Source of the DNA: Streptomyces composti
GTDB lineage: Bacteria; Actinomycetota; Actinomycetes; Streptomycetales; Streptomycetaceae
DNA length: 64,000 nucleotides
NCBI RefSeq assembly: GCF_012034205.1
Contig: NZ_JAATEM010000034.1
Coordinates: 16,387 to 80,386 of the forward strand
Direction of reading: 5' to 3'
Below, piece after piece: positions 8,485 through 17,500 of this stretch (position 1 is its first letter; each line of letters opens with the position of its first letter). The notes under the pieces are model-generated. The model worked only from the letters and a program-made list of their open reading frames with translations. It was not told the DNA's origin and searched no databases. The translations under genes were made by a program, and so were the position numbers.

Positions 8485-9714
8485 ATGAGCTACGGCGCAA
8501 CTGACTCCTTGCGGACCGTCACTCTCGACGATGTGCGAGGTGCGCAGAAGATGCTCTCCGGCGTGGCGCGGACGACCGCGATGGAGGGAAGCAGGCAGCT
8601 GTCCCGGCTGGTGGGTGCCCCGGTGCACCTGAAGTGCGAGAACCTCCAGCGCACCGGCTCGTTCAAGTTGCGCGGCGCCTATGTGCGGATCGCCGGCCTG
8701 CTGCCCGAGGAGCGTGCGGCCGGTGTGGTGGCGGCCAGCGCCGGCAATCACGCGCAGGGCGTGGCGCTGGCGTCCTCGCTGCTCGGGGTGCGTTCCACGG
8801 TGTTCATGCCGAAGGGCGCCCCGCTGCCGAAGATCAGCGCCACCCGGGAGTACGGCGCCGAGGTCCGCCTGCACGGGCAGGTGGTCGACGAGACGCTCGC
8901 CGCCGCCACGGAGTACGCCCGGGAGACGGGCGCGGTGTTCATCCACCCGTTCGACCACCCCGACGTCATCGCGGGCCAGGGCACGGTCGGCCTGGAGATC
9001 CTGGAACAGTGCCCGGAGGTGCGCACCATCGTCGTGGGGATCGGCGGCGGGGGTCTGATCGCGGGGATCGCGGTCGCCGTGAAGGCGCTGCGGCCCGACG
9101 TGCGGATCGTGGGGGTGCAGGCGGAGGGCGCTGCGGCCTATCCGCCCTCGCTGGCGGCCGGGCGTCCGGTGTCGGTGGACAACCCGTCCACCATGGCCGA
9201 CGGGATCAAGGTGGGGCGGCCGGGGGACGTGCCGTTCGGGATCGTCGGGGAGCTGGTCGACGAGGTCTTGACGGTGAGCGAGGACGAGCTGTCCACCGCG
9301 CTGCTGCTGTGCCTGGAACGGGCCAAGCTGGTCGTGGAGCCGGCCGGGGCCAGCCCGGTGGCGGCGCTGCTGAGCCGGCCCGGCGCCTTCGAGGGTCCGG
9401 TGGTGGCGGTGCTGTCCGGGGGGAACGTGGACCCGGTGCTGATGGAGCGGGTGCTGCGGCACGGCATGGCCGCGCAGGGCCGCTACCTGGCCGTCCGGCT
9501 GCGGCTGACGGACCGGCCGGGTGCGCTGGCGACGCTTCTCGGGGTGTTGTCAGTGGTGGACGCTAACGTCCTCGATGTGAGCCACGTGCGGACGGACCCA
9601 CGGCTGGGGCTCACGGAGGCGGAGGTCGAGCTGCATCTGGAGACGAAGGGCCCGGCGCACTGCGCCGAGGTCAACCAGGCCCTGCGCGAGGCGGGCTACA
9701 CCGTCATCAGCTGA
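8485..9714 (+). CDS. ilvA: Threonine ammonia-lyase (threonine dehydratase)
   Basis: 409 residues. The PLP lysine lies in RTGSFKLRGAYVRI (K61), followed by ASAGNHAQGVAL and the phosphate-binding glycine loop VGIGGGGLIAGIAVAVKAL. The last ~80 residues (RYLAVRLRLTDRPGALATLLGVL...NVLDVSHVRTDPRLG...EVELHLETKG) form an ACT-type regulatory domain, as in the ~400-residue form of the enzyme. It converts threonine to 2-oxobutanoate and ammonia, the first step toward isoleucine; the ACT domain suggests allosteric control. The gene tail is imperfectly duplicated just downstream (see findings). Confidence 0.92.
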   Translation: MSYGATDSLRTVTLDDVRGAQKMLSGVARTTAMEGSRQLSRLVGAPVHLKCENLQRTGSFKLRGAYVRIAGLLPEERAAGVVAASAGNHAQGVALASSLLGVRSTVFMPKGAPLPKISATREYGAEVRLHGQVVDETLAAATEYARETGAVFIHPFDHPDVIAGQGTVGLEILEQCPEVRTIVVGIGGGGLIAGIAVAVKALRPDVRIVGVQAEGAAAYPPSLAAGRPVSVDNPSTMADGIKVGRPGDVPFGIVGELVDEVLTVSEDELSTALLLCLERAKLVVEPAGASPVAALLSRPGAFEGPVVAVLSGGNVDPVLMERVLRHGMAAQGRYLAVRLRLTDRPGALATLLGVLSVVDANVLDVSHVRTDPRLGLTEAEVELHLETKGPAHCAEVNQALREAGYTVIS

Positions 9715-9842
9715 GGCGGGCTACCCCGTGGCCGAGGCGGGCACCCCGTCGTCGGCCGGGGCCGGCTACCCCGTCGTCGGCTGAGGTCGCCGGGCCCAGG
9801 GCTGTCGCGGCACTCGTGAGAGAGCTCCTTTGAGCAAGCGCA

Positions 9843-9871
9843 TTGAGAAACGCGATACATCGCGTTATGGT
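9843..9871 (+). promoter_or_regulatory. Promoter of the ABC exporter with a palindromic operator in its spacer
   Basis: TTGAGA (9843-9848), a 17-bp spacer and TATGGT (9866-9871) make a good sigma-70-type promoter. The spacer is almost exactly a perfect palindrome, AACGCGAT-ac-ATCGCGTT (9849-9866). A dimeric repressor bound there would cover both promoter elements. Regulators of the TetR, PadR or MarR type commonly control DrrAB-like exporters from such sites. The nearby MarR gene at 7.8-8.3 kb is a candidate, but nothing in the sequence proves it. Confidence 0.75.
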
Positions 9872-9995
9872 GTGAGCGTCGCCACCGCGCGTCGTGCCCG
9901 GCTTCGCGGACCGGTCCGCGCCGGAAAACCCCGCGCGGTGCGAACCGCACATACCTAGGCTTTCCGAAGAATCCCCCGACGACGTGGAGACACAT

Positions 9996-11027
9996 ATGCC
10001 AGGCGCCATCTATGCCGAGGGTCTGGTGAAGACCTTCGGAGACGTCAGAGCACTGGACGGCGTCGACCTCGACGTCCCCGAAGGCACGGTCCTGGGTCTG
10101 CTCGGGCCGAACGGTGCGGGCAAGACCACCACCGTCCGGTGCCTGACGACCCTGCTGCGGCCCGACAGCGGCAAGGCGGTCGTCGCCGGCATCGACGTGC
10201 TGAAGCAGCCGGACGCCGTGCGGCGCTCCATCGGTCTGTCCGGCCAGTTCGCCGCGGTCGACGAATACCTGACCGGCCGCGAGAACCTGCAGATGGTCGG
10301 CCAGCTCTACCAGATGCGGGCCAAGGCGGCCCGGGCCCGCGCGGACGAGCTGCTCGAGCAGTTCAACCTCGCCGACGCCGCCGACCGCCCGGCCAAGACC
10401 TACTCGGGCGGCATGCGCCGCCGGCTCGACCTCGCGGCGGCCCTGGTGGTCTCGCCGCCGGTGATGTTCATGGACGAGCCCACCACGGGCCTGGACCCGC
10501 GCAACCGCCAGCAGCTGTGGGACGTGATCAAGCAGCTGGTCTCCGGCGGCACCACGCTGCTGCTGACCACGCAGTACCTGGAGGAGGCGGACCACCTGGC
10601 GCACGACATCGCGGTGGTCGACCACGGCCGGGTCATCGCCAAGGGCACCTCCGACCAGCTCAAGGCCCGCACGGGCGGGGAGCGCGTGGAGGTCGTGGTG
10701 CACGACCGGGAGAACATCGCCGCCGCCGCCGAGCTGCTCGACAAGTACAGCCTGCACGGCGCCGGCAAGGGCGACACCACGGTCGAGGACCACATGCGCA
10801 AGATCACCACCCCGGTCACCGGCGGCGCCAAGCTGCTGGCCGAGATCATCCGCGATCTCGACGCCCGGGGCATCGAGATCGACGACATCGGGCTGCGCCG
10901 GCCCACCCTCGACGACGTCTTCCTGTCCCTGACCGGACATGTCGCCGAGGCCAAGGACGAGGGCAACGGCGAGCAGGCCGCGAAGGGCACCAGAGGACAC
11001 CGTCACACGAAGGAGGCCGCCAAGTGA
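9996..11027 (+). CDS. Daunorubicin-resistance-type ABC transporter ATP-binding subunit
   Basis: 343 residues from MPGAIYAEGLVKTFG, preceded by GGAG. Walker A is GLLGPNGAGKTTTVRCL, the signature motif is YSGGMRRRLDLAAAL, Walker B is PPVMFMDEPTTGLDPR, and the switch region is LLLTTQYLEEADHLAHD. The long C-terminal part ending RPTLDDVFLSLTGH is diagnostic of the DrrA subfamily. The protein sits on the inner face of the membrane and powers drug export with the next gene. Its stop codon overlaps the GTG start of the permease. Confidence 0.9.
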   Translation: MPGAIYAEGLVKTFGDVRALDGVDLDVPEGTVLGLLGPNGAGKTTTVRCLTTLLRPDSGKAVVAGIDVLKQPDAVRRSIGLSGQFAAVDEYLTGRENLQMVGQLYQMRAKAARARADELLEQFNLADAADRPAKTYSGGMRRRLDLAAALVVSPPVMFMDEPTTGLDPRNRQQLWDVIKQLVSGGTTLLLTTQYLEEADHLAHDIAVVDHGRVIAKGTSDQLKARTGGERVEVVVHDRENIAAAAELLDKYSLHGAGKGDTTVEDHMRKITTPVTGGAKLLAEIIRDLDARGIEIDDIGLRRPTLDDVFLSLTGHVAEAKDEGNGEQAAKGTRGHRHTKEAAK

Positions 11028-11869
11028 GTGCCGTCACCGACGCCGTGCGGGTCACGGCACCGGGCAATCCCATCACCCAGTCCGTACGGGACTCCCTGGT
11101 CGTCGCCAAGCGCAACCTCATCCGCATGGTCCGGATCCCCGAGGTGGTCATCTTCGGGCTGATCCAGCCGATCATGTTCGTGGTGCTGTTCTCCTACGTC
11201 TTCGGCGGCTCCATGAACATCGCGGGCAGCACGGATCCGTCCGTCTACCGCGAGTTCCTGATGGCCGGCATCTTCGCCCAGACCGTCACCTTCGCCACCG
11301 CGGGTGCCGGTGCGGGCATCGCGGAGGACATGCACAAGGGTCTCATCGACCGCTTCCGCTCGCTGCCCATGGCGCGCGGCGCGGTCCTCACCGGCCGCAC
11401 CCTCGCCGACCTGGTGCAGACGGCGCTCACGCTGCTGGTGCTCGCCGCCGTCGCGCTGCTGGTCGGCTGGCGGACCCACACCAACTTCGGTGAGGTCCTC
11501 GGCGCCTTCGGTCTGCTGCTCCTGCTGGGGTACGCCTTCACCTGGATCGGCGCGGTGATCGGCCTGTCGGTCCGCACCCCGGAGGCGGCCACCTCCGGAG
11601 GGCTGGTGTGGCTGTTCCCGGTGACGTTCGTGTCCAACGCCTTCGTGGACTCCAGCCAGATGACCCCTTGGCTGCGGCACGTCGCCGACTGGAACCCGTT
11701 CAGCGCCACCGTGCAGGCCTGCCGTGAACTCTTCGGCAACCCCGGGGTGTCCCCCTCGGACGCCTGGCCGATGCAGCACCCGGTGATCGCCTCGGTGATC
11801 TACTCCGTGCTGATCATCGCGGTGTTCCGGACGCTCGCGGTCCGCAAGTACCGCTCCGCGGCGGCCTGA
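11024..11869 (+). CDS. Daunorubicin-resistance-type ABC transporter permease
   Basis: 281 residues from a GTG start (11024) that overlaps the upstream TGA and has a strong GAAGGAGG ribosome binding site. About six transmembrane segments are visible, starting with VVIFGLIQPIMFVVLFSYVFGG and ending with VIASVIYSVLIIAVFRTLAV. The ABC2-type motif (GIAEDMHKGLIDRFRSLPMARGAVLTGR) marks the DrrB family. It forms the membrane channel of the exporter with the ATPase before it. Substrate unknown. The pair is far from the NRPS cluster and has its own operator. Confidence 0.9.
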   Translation: MSAVTDAVRVTAPGNPITQSVRDSLVVAKRNLIRMVRIPEVVIFGLIQPIMFVVLFSYVFGGSMNIAGSTDPSVYREFLMAGIFAQTVTFATAGAGAGIAEDMHKGLIDRFRSLPMARGAVLTGRTLADLVQTALTLLVLAAVALLVGWRTHTNFGEVLGAFGLLLLLGYAFTWIGAVIGLSVRTPEAATSGGLVWLFPVTFVSNAFVDSSQMTPWLRHVADWNPFSATVQACRELFGNPGVSPSDAWPMQHPVIASVIYSVLIIAVFRTLAVRKYRSAAA

Positions 11870-11984
11870 CCGGCCAGGCCCTGACCGGGCTCGGCGGCGG
11901 TGCCGGACGGCCGGACCGGCACCGGCCCGGCCCGAACGATCAGAAAGCCTCCGGCCGGACGGCCGCCGGCGTCAGGGCACGACG

Positions 11985-12026
11985 AGGCCCCCGGCACCGC
12001 GCTTCGGCGCGGTGTGCGGGGGCCTT
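11985..12026. terminator. Bidirectional terminator between the ABC exporter and greA
   Basis: GGCCCCC...CACCGCG, loop CTTCGG, CGCGGTG...GGGGGCC: a long interrupted stem with an ultra-stable CUUCGG-type loop between two convergent genes. It ends in TT on one side and begins after GA on the other. Confidence 0.75.
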
Positions 12027-12052
12027 CGACGCGTAGGTCCCGTGCGGCGGGA

Positions 12053-12550
12053 TCAGCCCGTGTAGGGCTCGGCCTTGAGGATCTTCACGGTGGCCGTCTT
12101 CCCGTTCGGGAGCTCGTACTCGGCGTCCTCACCGACCTTGTGGCCGATGACACCGCTGCCCAGCGGGGACTGCGGCGAGTACGTCTCGATGTCCGCGCTC
12201 GCGTACTCACGCGAGGCGAGCAGGAAGGTCAGCGTGTCGTCCTCGTCGCCGTCGAAGGCGATCGTGACGACCATGCCGGGTGCCACCGCGCCGTCGGCCG
12301 CCGGCGGCTCGCCCACCTTGGCGTTCTCGAGGAGCTGGGTGAGCTGGCGCACACGGAGCTCCTGCTTGCCCTGCTCCTCCTTGGCCGCGTGGTACCCGCC
12401 GTTCTCACGCAGGTCGCCCTCCTCACGCGCGGCGGCGATCTTTGCGGCGATCTCCGCCCGCGCGGGACCAGTAAGGTACTCAAGCTCGTCCTTGAGCTTG
12501 TTGTACGCCTCCTGGGTCAGCCAGGTGACGTTCTCGCTGGTCTGGGTCAC
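12053..12550 (-). CDS. greA: Transcription elongation factor GreA
   Basis: 165 residues from a GTG start at 12550 preceded by GAGGAGCACCT. The N-terminal antiparallel coiled coil (TQEAYNKLKDELEYL...AEIAAKIAAAREEGDLRENGGYHAAKEEQ) carries the acidic tip (EEGDLREN) that enters the RNA polymerase secondary channel. The C-terminal FKBP-like domain ends SPLGSGVIGHKVGEDAEYELPNGKTATVKIL. GreA rescues backtracked RNA polymerase by stimulating transcript cleavage. Length and motifs are normal. A TAGGCT -10-like box lies near 12636-12631 on the minus strand. Confidence 0.93.
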   Translation of the reverse strand: MTQTSENVTWLTQEAYNKLKDELEYLTGPARAEIAAKIAAAREEGDLRENGGYHAAKEEQGKQELRVRQLTQLLENAKVGEPPAADGAVAPGMVVTIAFDGDEDDTLTFLLASREYASADIETYSPQSPLGSGVIGHKVGEDAEYELPNGKTATVKILKAEPYTG

Positions 12551-12728
12551 AGGTGCTCCTCGTAGGTACTGGGATACAAAGCATCGCCCTACCCAGAAGG
12601 ATGTGCCTCCACGGATGGGCGAAACCACGAGCCTAACAATTCACTTCCCCAAGGGGGAGGACATAAGCCTCCTGAGTCGGGTTGCCGCAGGTCAGAGGAT
12701 GCGTCCTCCTCGCGACACCCGGAAGTGA

Positions 12729-13127
12729 TCAGTCCGCGTGGCAGCCGAGCAGCTCGGCCGTGGTTCCGGGGGCGGTGGTGCGCAGCGTGACCACCTTGTC
12801 GATGCGGGTGGCGTCCTCGTCGAAGCGGAAGTCCGCGCGGCCCACCTCGGCACCGTTCTCCGCCTGGGAGCGGACCGTGCAGTATCCGGTGGCTCCGGCG
12901 TCCTTGCGGACCTCCAGACGCACCTTCACCGCGTCCTCGCCGGCGTCGAAACTGATCAACTCGGCGCTGATCTCGTTCTGGACCACGTAGTGGTAGCCGA
13001 ACCAGCCGACCAGGCCCAGCAGAAGAGCCCCGAGCGCGGCGCCGACGACCCTGAGCGTGCGGTCTGCGCGCTCGTCCGAGGAGCGGCCGTAACGGCCCTC
13101 GGGCAGTCGCGTACGCACCGTACTCAT
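12729..13127 (-). CDS. DUF4307 single-pass membrane protein
   Basis: 132 residues: a short basic, cytoplasmic N-terminus (MSTVRTRLPEGRYGRSSDERADRTLR), one transmembrane helix at about 26-47, and an outer beta-rich domain with two cysteines (GYCTVRSQ and LLGCHAD) that could form a disulfide. This is the usual DUF4307 layout, commonly found between greA and mca in Streptomyces. The ATG has AAGGAG upstream, and TATAGT (about 13187-13182, minus strand) is a plausible -10 box. Function unknown. Confidence 0.8.
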   Translation of the reverse strand: MSTVRTRLPEGRYGRSSDERADRTLRVVGAALGALLLGLVGWFGYHYVVQNEISAELISFDAGEDAVKVRLEVRKDAGATGYCTVRSQAENGAEVGRADFRFDEDATRIDKVVTLRTTAPGTTAELLGCHAD

Positions 13128-13273
13128 GATCGTCTCCTTGGGGGCCGGGCTCCGGAATTATTCCGCCCCCGATTCGGTCACTATAGAAGCCGCCGAAGGC
13201 GCCCCGCACACAGGGCGCCCACCGAGGAATGCGCCACCGCACACCGGGCGCCTAGCGACTTGAGGATTGAGTC

Positions 13274-14155
13274 TTGACTGACCAGCTGCGACTGATGGCC
13301 GTGCACGCGCATCCGGACGACGAGTCCAGCAAGGGCGCGGCCACCATGGCGAAGTACGTTTCCGAGGGGGTGGACGTGCTGGTCGTGACCTGCACGGGCG
13401 GGGAGCGCGGCTCCATCCTCAACCCCAAGCTGCAGGGGGACCCGTACATCGAGGAGCACATCCACGAGGTGCGCAAGAAGGAGATGGACGAGGCCCGCGA
13501 GATCCTCGGCGTCAAGCAGGAGTGGCTGGGCTTCGTCGACTCGGGCCTGCCGGAGGGCGACCCGCTGCCGCCGCTGCCCGAGGGCTGCTTCGCCCTGGAG
13601 GACGTCGACAGGGCGGCCGGCGAGCTGGTGCGCAGGATCCGTTCCTTCCGTCCCCAGGTGATCACCACCTACGACGAGAACGGGGGGTACCCGCACCCCG
13701 ACCACATCATGACCCACAAGATCTCCATGGTGGCCTTCGACGGTGCGGCCGACACCAGCAAGTACCCGGAGGACGAGTACGGCCCGGCGTTCCAGCCGCT
13801 GAAGCTGTACTACAACCAGGGCTTCAACCGGCCCCGCACCGAGGCGCTGCACAAGGCCATGCTGGAGCGCGGCCTGGAGTCGCCGTACGGGGAGTGGCTC
13901 AAGCGCTGGGACGAGTTCGGGCGCAAGGAACGCACGCTCACCACGCACGTCCCGTGCGCCGACTTCTTCGAGATCCGGGACAAGGCGCTGATCGCGCACG
14001 CCACCCAGATCGACCCCGACGGCGGCTGGTTCCGGGTCCCGCTGGAGATCCAGAAGGAGGTCTGGCCGACGGAGGAGTACGAGCTGGCGAAGTCGCTCGT
14101 CGACACCTCCCTCCCCGAGGACGACCTCTTCGCGGGCATCCGGGACAATGCCTGA
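13274..14155 (+). CDS. mca: Mycothiol S-conjugate amidase
   Basis: 293 residues from a TTG start with TGAGGA upstream. The LmbE/PIG-L zinc motif is intact: AVHAHPDDESSKGA (metal-binding His and Asp) and YPHPDHIMTH (second His set). The length and the GCFALEDVDRAAGELVRRI region match Mca rather than the shorter MshB deacetylase. The enzyme cleaves mycothiol conjugates of electrophiles and antibiotics, releasing a mercapturic acid for export. It is a cytoplasmic detoxification enzyme of the core genome. The following membrane-protein gene overlaps its end. Confidence 0.9.
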   Translation: MTDQLRLMAVHAHPDDESSKGAATMAKYVSEGVDVLVVTCTGGERGSILNPKLQGDPYIEEHIHEVRKKEMDEAREILGVKQEWLGFVDSGLPEGDPLPPLPEGCFALEDVDRAAGELVRRIRSFRPQVITTYDENGGYPHPDHIMTHKISMVAFDGAADTSKYPEDEYGPAFQPLKLYYNQGFNRPRTEALHKAMLERGLESPYGEWLKRWDEFGRKERTLTTHVPCADFFEIRDKALIAHATQIDPDGGWFRVPLEIQKEVWPTEEYELAKSLVDTSLPEDDLFAGIRDNA

Positions 14156-14468
14156 CATGAGTGCAAGCGCAAGCCTGGCCCTGACCCACCTGGTCCCGCT
14201 GGCCAAGGAGATCGACAAGGACAAGGTCACCCCCGGCGTCCTCGGCTTCATCGTGTTCGCGGTGATGGCCCTGGCGGTGTGGGGGCTGATGAAGTCCATG
14301 AACCGGCACATGAACCGGGTCGACTTCCTCGAGGCCCCGGCCCCCATCGCACCCGAGGCCGGTGAGGACGGAGGCAAGGCGGCGGACGACACGAAGGCGA
14401 CCGTCTCCGGCACCGGCGGCGCCGGCGGTGCCGGCGACACGGCCGACTCGGCGAAGAAGCAGGACTGA
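14148..14468 (+). CDS. Small membrane protein coupled to mca
   Basis: 106 residues (103 if started at the second ATG, 14157). One transmembrane helix at about 29-48 (PGVLGFIVFAVMALAVWGLMKSM) is followed by a basic NRHMNRVDF segment and a disordered Ala/Gly/Thr/Asp-rich tail. The gene overlaps the last 8 bases of mca, so the two are co-translated. No known domain; function unknown. Confidence 0.75.
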   Translation: MPDMSASASLALTHLVPLAKEIDKDKVTPGVLGFIVFAVMALAVWGLMKSMNRHMNRVDFLEAPAPIAPEAGEDGGKAADDTKATVSGTGGAGGAGDTADSAKKQD

Positions 14469-14475
14469 CCCCTCG

Positions 14476-14504
14476 CCGGGGCGGCCCGGGCCCTGCCGCC
14501 CCGG
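14476..14504. terminator. Hairpin terminator between convergent genes
   Basis: CCGGGGCGGC, a 9-nt loop and GCCGCCCCGG: a perfect 10-bp stem in the 54-bp gap between the small membrane protein gene and the end of the NB-ARC/TPR gene. Confidence 0.65.
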
Positions 14505-14522
14505 CCCCGCAGGGCTGCAGGG

Positions 14523-17500
14523 CTACGCCTTCGAGCCCGCCGTCACGCCCATCACCTCGCGGGCGTGGCGGCTGGGGACCATGCCCAGGCGCCAGGCCTG
14601 CCAGCCGGCGTCCAGGTCGACACCGCGCTCCAGGAGCAGCTGGTAGGCCTCCACATAGTCGTCCAGCTTCTCGTCGCGGGCCGGGTGGGTGGCGCGGGCG
14701 AGCTGGGTCAGCTCCTCCTGCGCCACCGCCGTGCCGACCTCCACGCCGCCGGGGGCGGCGTACGGCAGGAGGGTGCAGCGCAGGAAGCGGGCCCAGTCCT
14801 CGCCGCGCCGGTCGCCGTAGGAGACGAACAGGGTGATCGCCTCGTCGCACAGCGCAAGCGCCTGCTGGGTGCGGGCGTTGCCCGCGTCCACCACCGCCAG
14901 CTCCAGGCAGGTCCACGCCTCCCCGTGGGCGACGCCGATGCGCCGGAAGTCGGCGCGGGCGTCCACCAGGAGCTGCCGGGCGAAGCCCGAGTTGCGCAGC
15001 GAGCCCGTCTGCGCGGCCCGCTGGTCCCGGGTGACCCGCGCCGAGTGGTGCCGGGCGCAGGCCAGGCCGTAGACGTCGCGCATCCGGGAGAACATCGTCC
15101 GGGCGCGTTCCAGCTCCCGCACCGCGCGGTCCAGGTCGCCGGTCTCCTCCAGGGCCTGTCCCAGGTAGTACAGCGTCCACGCCTCACCGCGCGCGTCCTC
15201 GTTGTCCCGGTGCCGGGCCGCCGCCGCGCGCAGCTCCTCCACCGCCTGGGAGGGCTCGCCGTCGGTCAGCCGGGCCCGCGCCAGCTGGGTCAGCGCCCAG
15301 GCCTCACCCCGGCCGTCGCGGGTGCGGCCGTACAGCTCGAGCGCCGAGCGCAGCTCCGTCTCGGCGCGCGGCACGTCGCCGAGACGCAGATACAGCTGGC
15401 CGAGCTGGAAGTGGGCCCAGGCCTGGCCGTGCACCGACTCGCCGGCCCGGTGCAGCACCAGCGACTCGGTGAGCAGCTCCAGCGCCTCGCCCAGCCGGGC
15501 CCGGTCGCGCTCCACCGCGGCCAGCGCGTGCATCGTCCACGCCCGGTCCGTGGCCAGCTCCGGCGCCGCCTGCATGTCCAGAGCCTCCCGCAGCCGTGCC
15601 GAGGCCTCCGTCAGGTTGCCCTGGTGGTGCAGGGTGATCCCGAGCGAGGTGAGCGCGCGGGCGGCGCCCGCGTCGTGATGCGCCTCCCGGTACAGGTCCA
15701 CCACGGACGTCAGCGTGCTGCGCGCCTTGTCCAGCTCGCCGAGCTGGCGGGCCGCGATACCGGTGCGCCACTGCACCGAGCGCACCAGCAGCCCCTCGTC
15801 GACGGCCTGCGCCAGCTCGTTGATCTCGCCCAGCCGGTACAGGTCCCCGCGCAGCAGGCAGTAGTCGCACAGCGCGCCCAGCAGATTGAGCACCGCCCCC
15901 TGGTCCACGCCCTCGGCGTGCCGCAGCGCCGCCGTGATGAAGCTGGACTCGTCGTCCAGCCAGCGCAGCGCCTCGTCCAGCGAGGTGAAGCCGTAGGAGC
16001 CGAAGCGGTCCGAGCGGGTCGACATGTTGCCGTCCACCAGCCGCAGCACCGAGTCGGCCAGCTCCGCGTAGTTGACGATCAGCCGTTCCTGCGCGGCGGC
16101 CCGCTCCGCCGGGTCCTCCTCGTCGAGCAGCCGGGCCAGCGCGAAGGCGCGCACCAGGTCGTGCAGCCGGTAGCGGCCCCGGCGCACCTGGGCGATCAGG
16201 CCCGCGCGGGCCAGCGTCTGCAGATGGCGGGTGGCATCCGCCTCGTCGGTGGCGAGCAGCGCCGCCGCGGCCGCCGCGCCCAGTGAGGCCCGGCCCGCCA
16301 GCGCCAGCCGGCGCAGCAGCCGCCGCACCGGCTCCGGCTGGTCGGTGTAGCGCAGCCACAGGGCGCGTTCGACCGGCTCGACCGGCCCGTAGGCGGCGAG
16401 GTCGGAGGCCAGGGCGCGCGGCGAGCGCGGGCCGAGCGCGGAACCGGCGACGCGCAGCGCCAGCGCAAGCCCGCCGCACAGCTGGCGGATCCGTTCCTGC
16501 GACTCGGCGTCGTAGGGGCCCGAGGAGTCCTGCGCGGCGCTGGTGAGCAGCTCCTCGGCGCCGGCCGCGTCCAGCGGCTCCACCGGCAGCTGGTGCACCC
16601 GCGCCGGAAGGTCGTCCGGCAGGCCGAGCGGTGCCCGGGAGGTGACCAGGACCAGGCTGTCGGAGCGCTCCGGGACCAGGGTGCGCACCTGCTGCGGGTC
16701 GCAGGCGTCGTCCAGGACGACCGTCACCGGCATCCCGGTCAGATGCTGGTGGTACAGCTCGCTCAGCCGCTTGACCTGCTGGTCGGGGGAGGAGCGTTCA
16801 CGGAACAGCAGCTGTTCGCGGGGTGCGCCGAGCCGGTTGAGCAGATGCAGCAGCGCGTCCCGGGTGGACAGCGGGGGCTCGCCGGGGCTGTCGCCGCGCA
16901 GATCGACCACGCAGGCGCCGCGGAAGTAGTCCCGCAGTTCGTGCGTGGCGCGCAGGGCGAGCGTGGTGCGGCCGCTGCCCGGCGCGCCGTGCAGTACCAC
17001 CACCGTCGGCTGGGTCTCGGTGCTCGCCCGGGCGGCCTGCACCCACTGCCGGATCCTCGCCATCTCCTGCCGCCGCCCCGCGAACGGGCCCGCCGGGTCC
17101 GGGAGCTGGCCGAACGACTGCTCCAGCACGCTGCGCCCGCGGGCCGCCGCGCTCTTGTCGGCGCCCCGCAGCCGCGGCCCGGTGGTCTTGGCGCCGGTCG
17201 ACGCGGCGAGCACCCGCTGCTGATCCAGGAACGGGCGGATGCCGCGCACCTCCAGCGCCGTCAGCCACTGCAGCCGCAGCTGCTCCGGGCCGCCCGGCTG
17301 GCTCATCGCACCGGCGCGGTGGTGGGCGGCGGGCAGGTGCGACCCGGCCACCTTCACCACCGTGGCCGCCGCACCGACCACCCCGACCGTCACCCCGGCC
17401 CCCAGCGCGGTGCTCGCCCCGGTGCCCAGGGCGAGGTCCGCGACCACGGCGGCCACCCCGGCGACCCCGGCCACCAGCAGCGGGGTCCCGGCGCCTTCGC

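Noticed and set aside
12640..12680. Operator-like CTTCCCCAAGGGGGAGG upstream of greA
   Set aside because: Arms and spacing differ from the cluster operator; it looks like an ordinary short inverted repeat.
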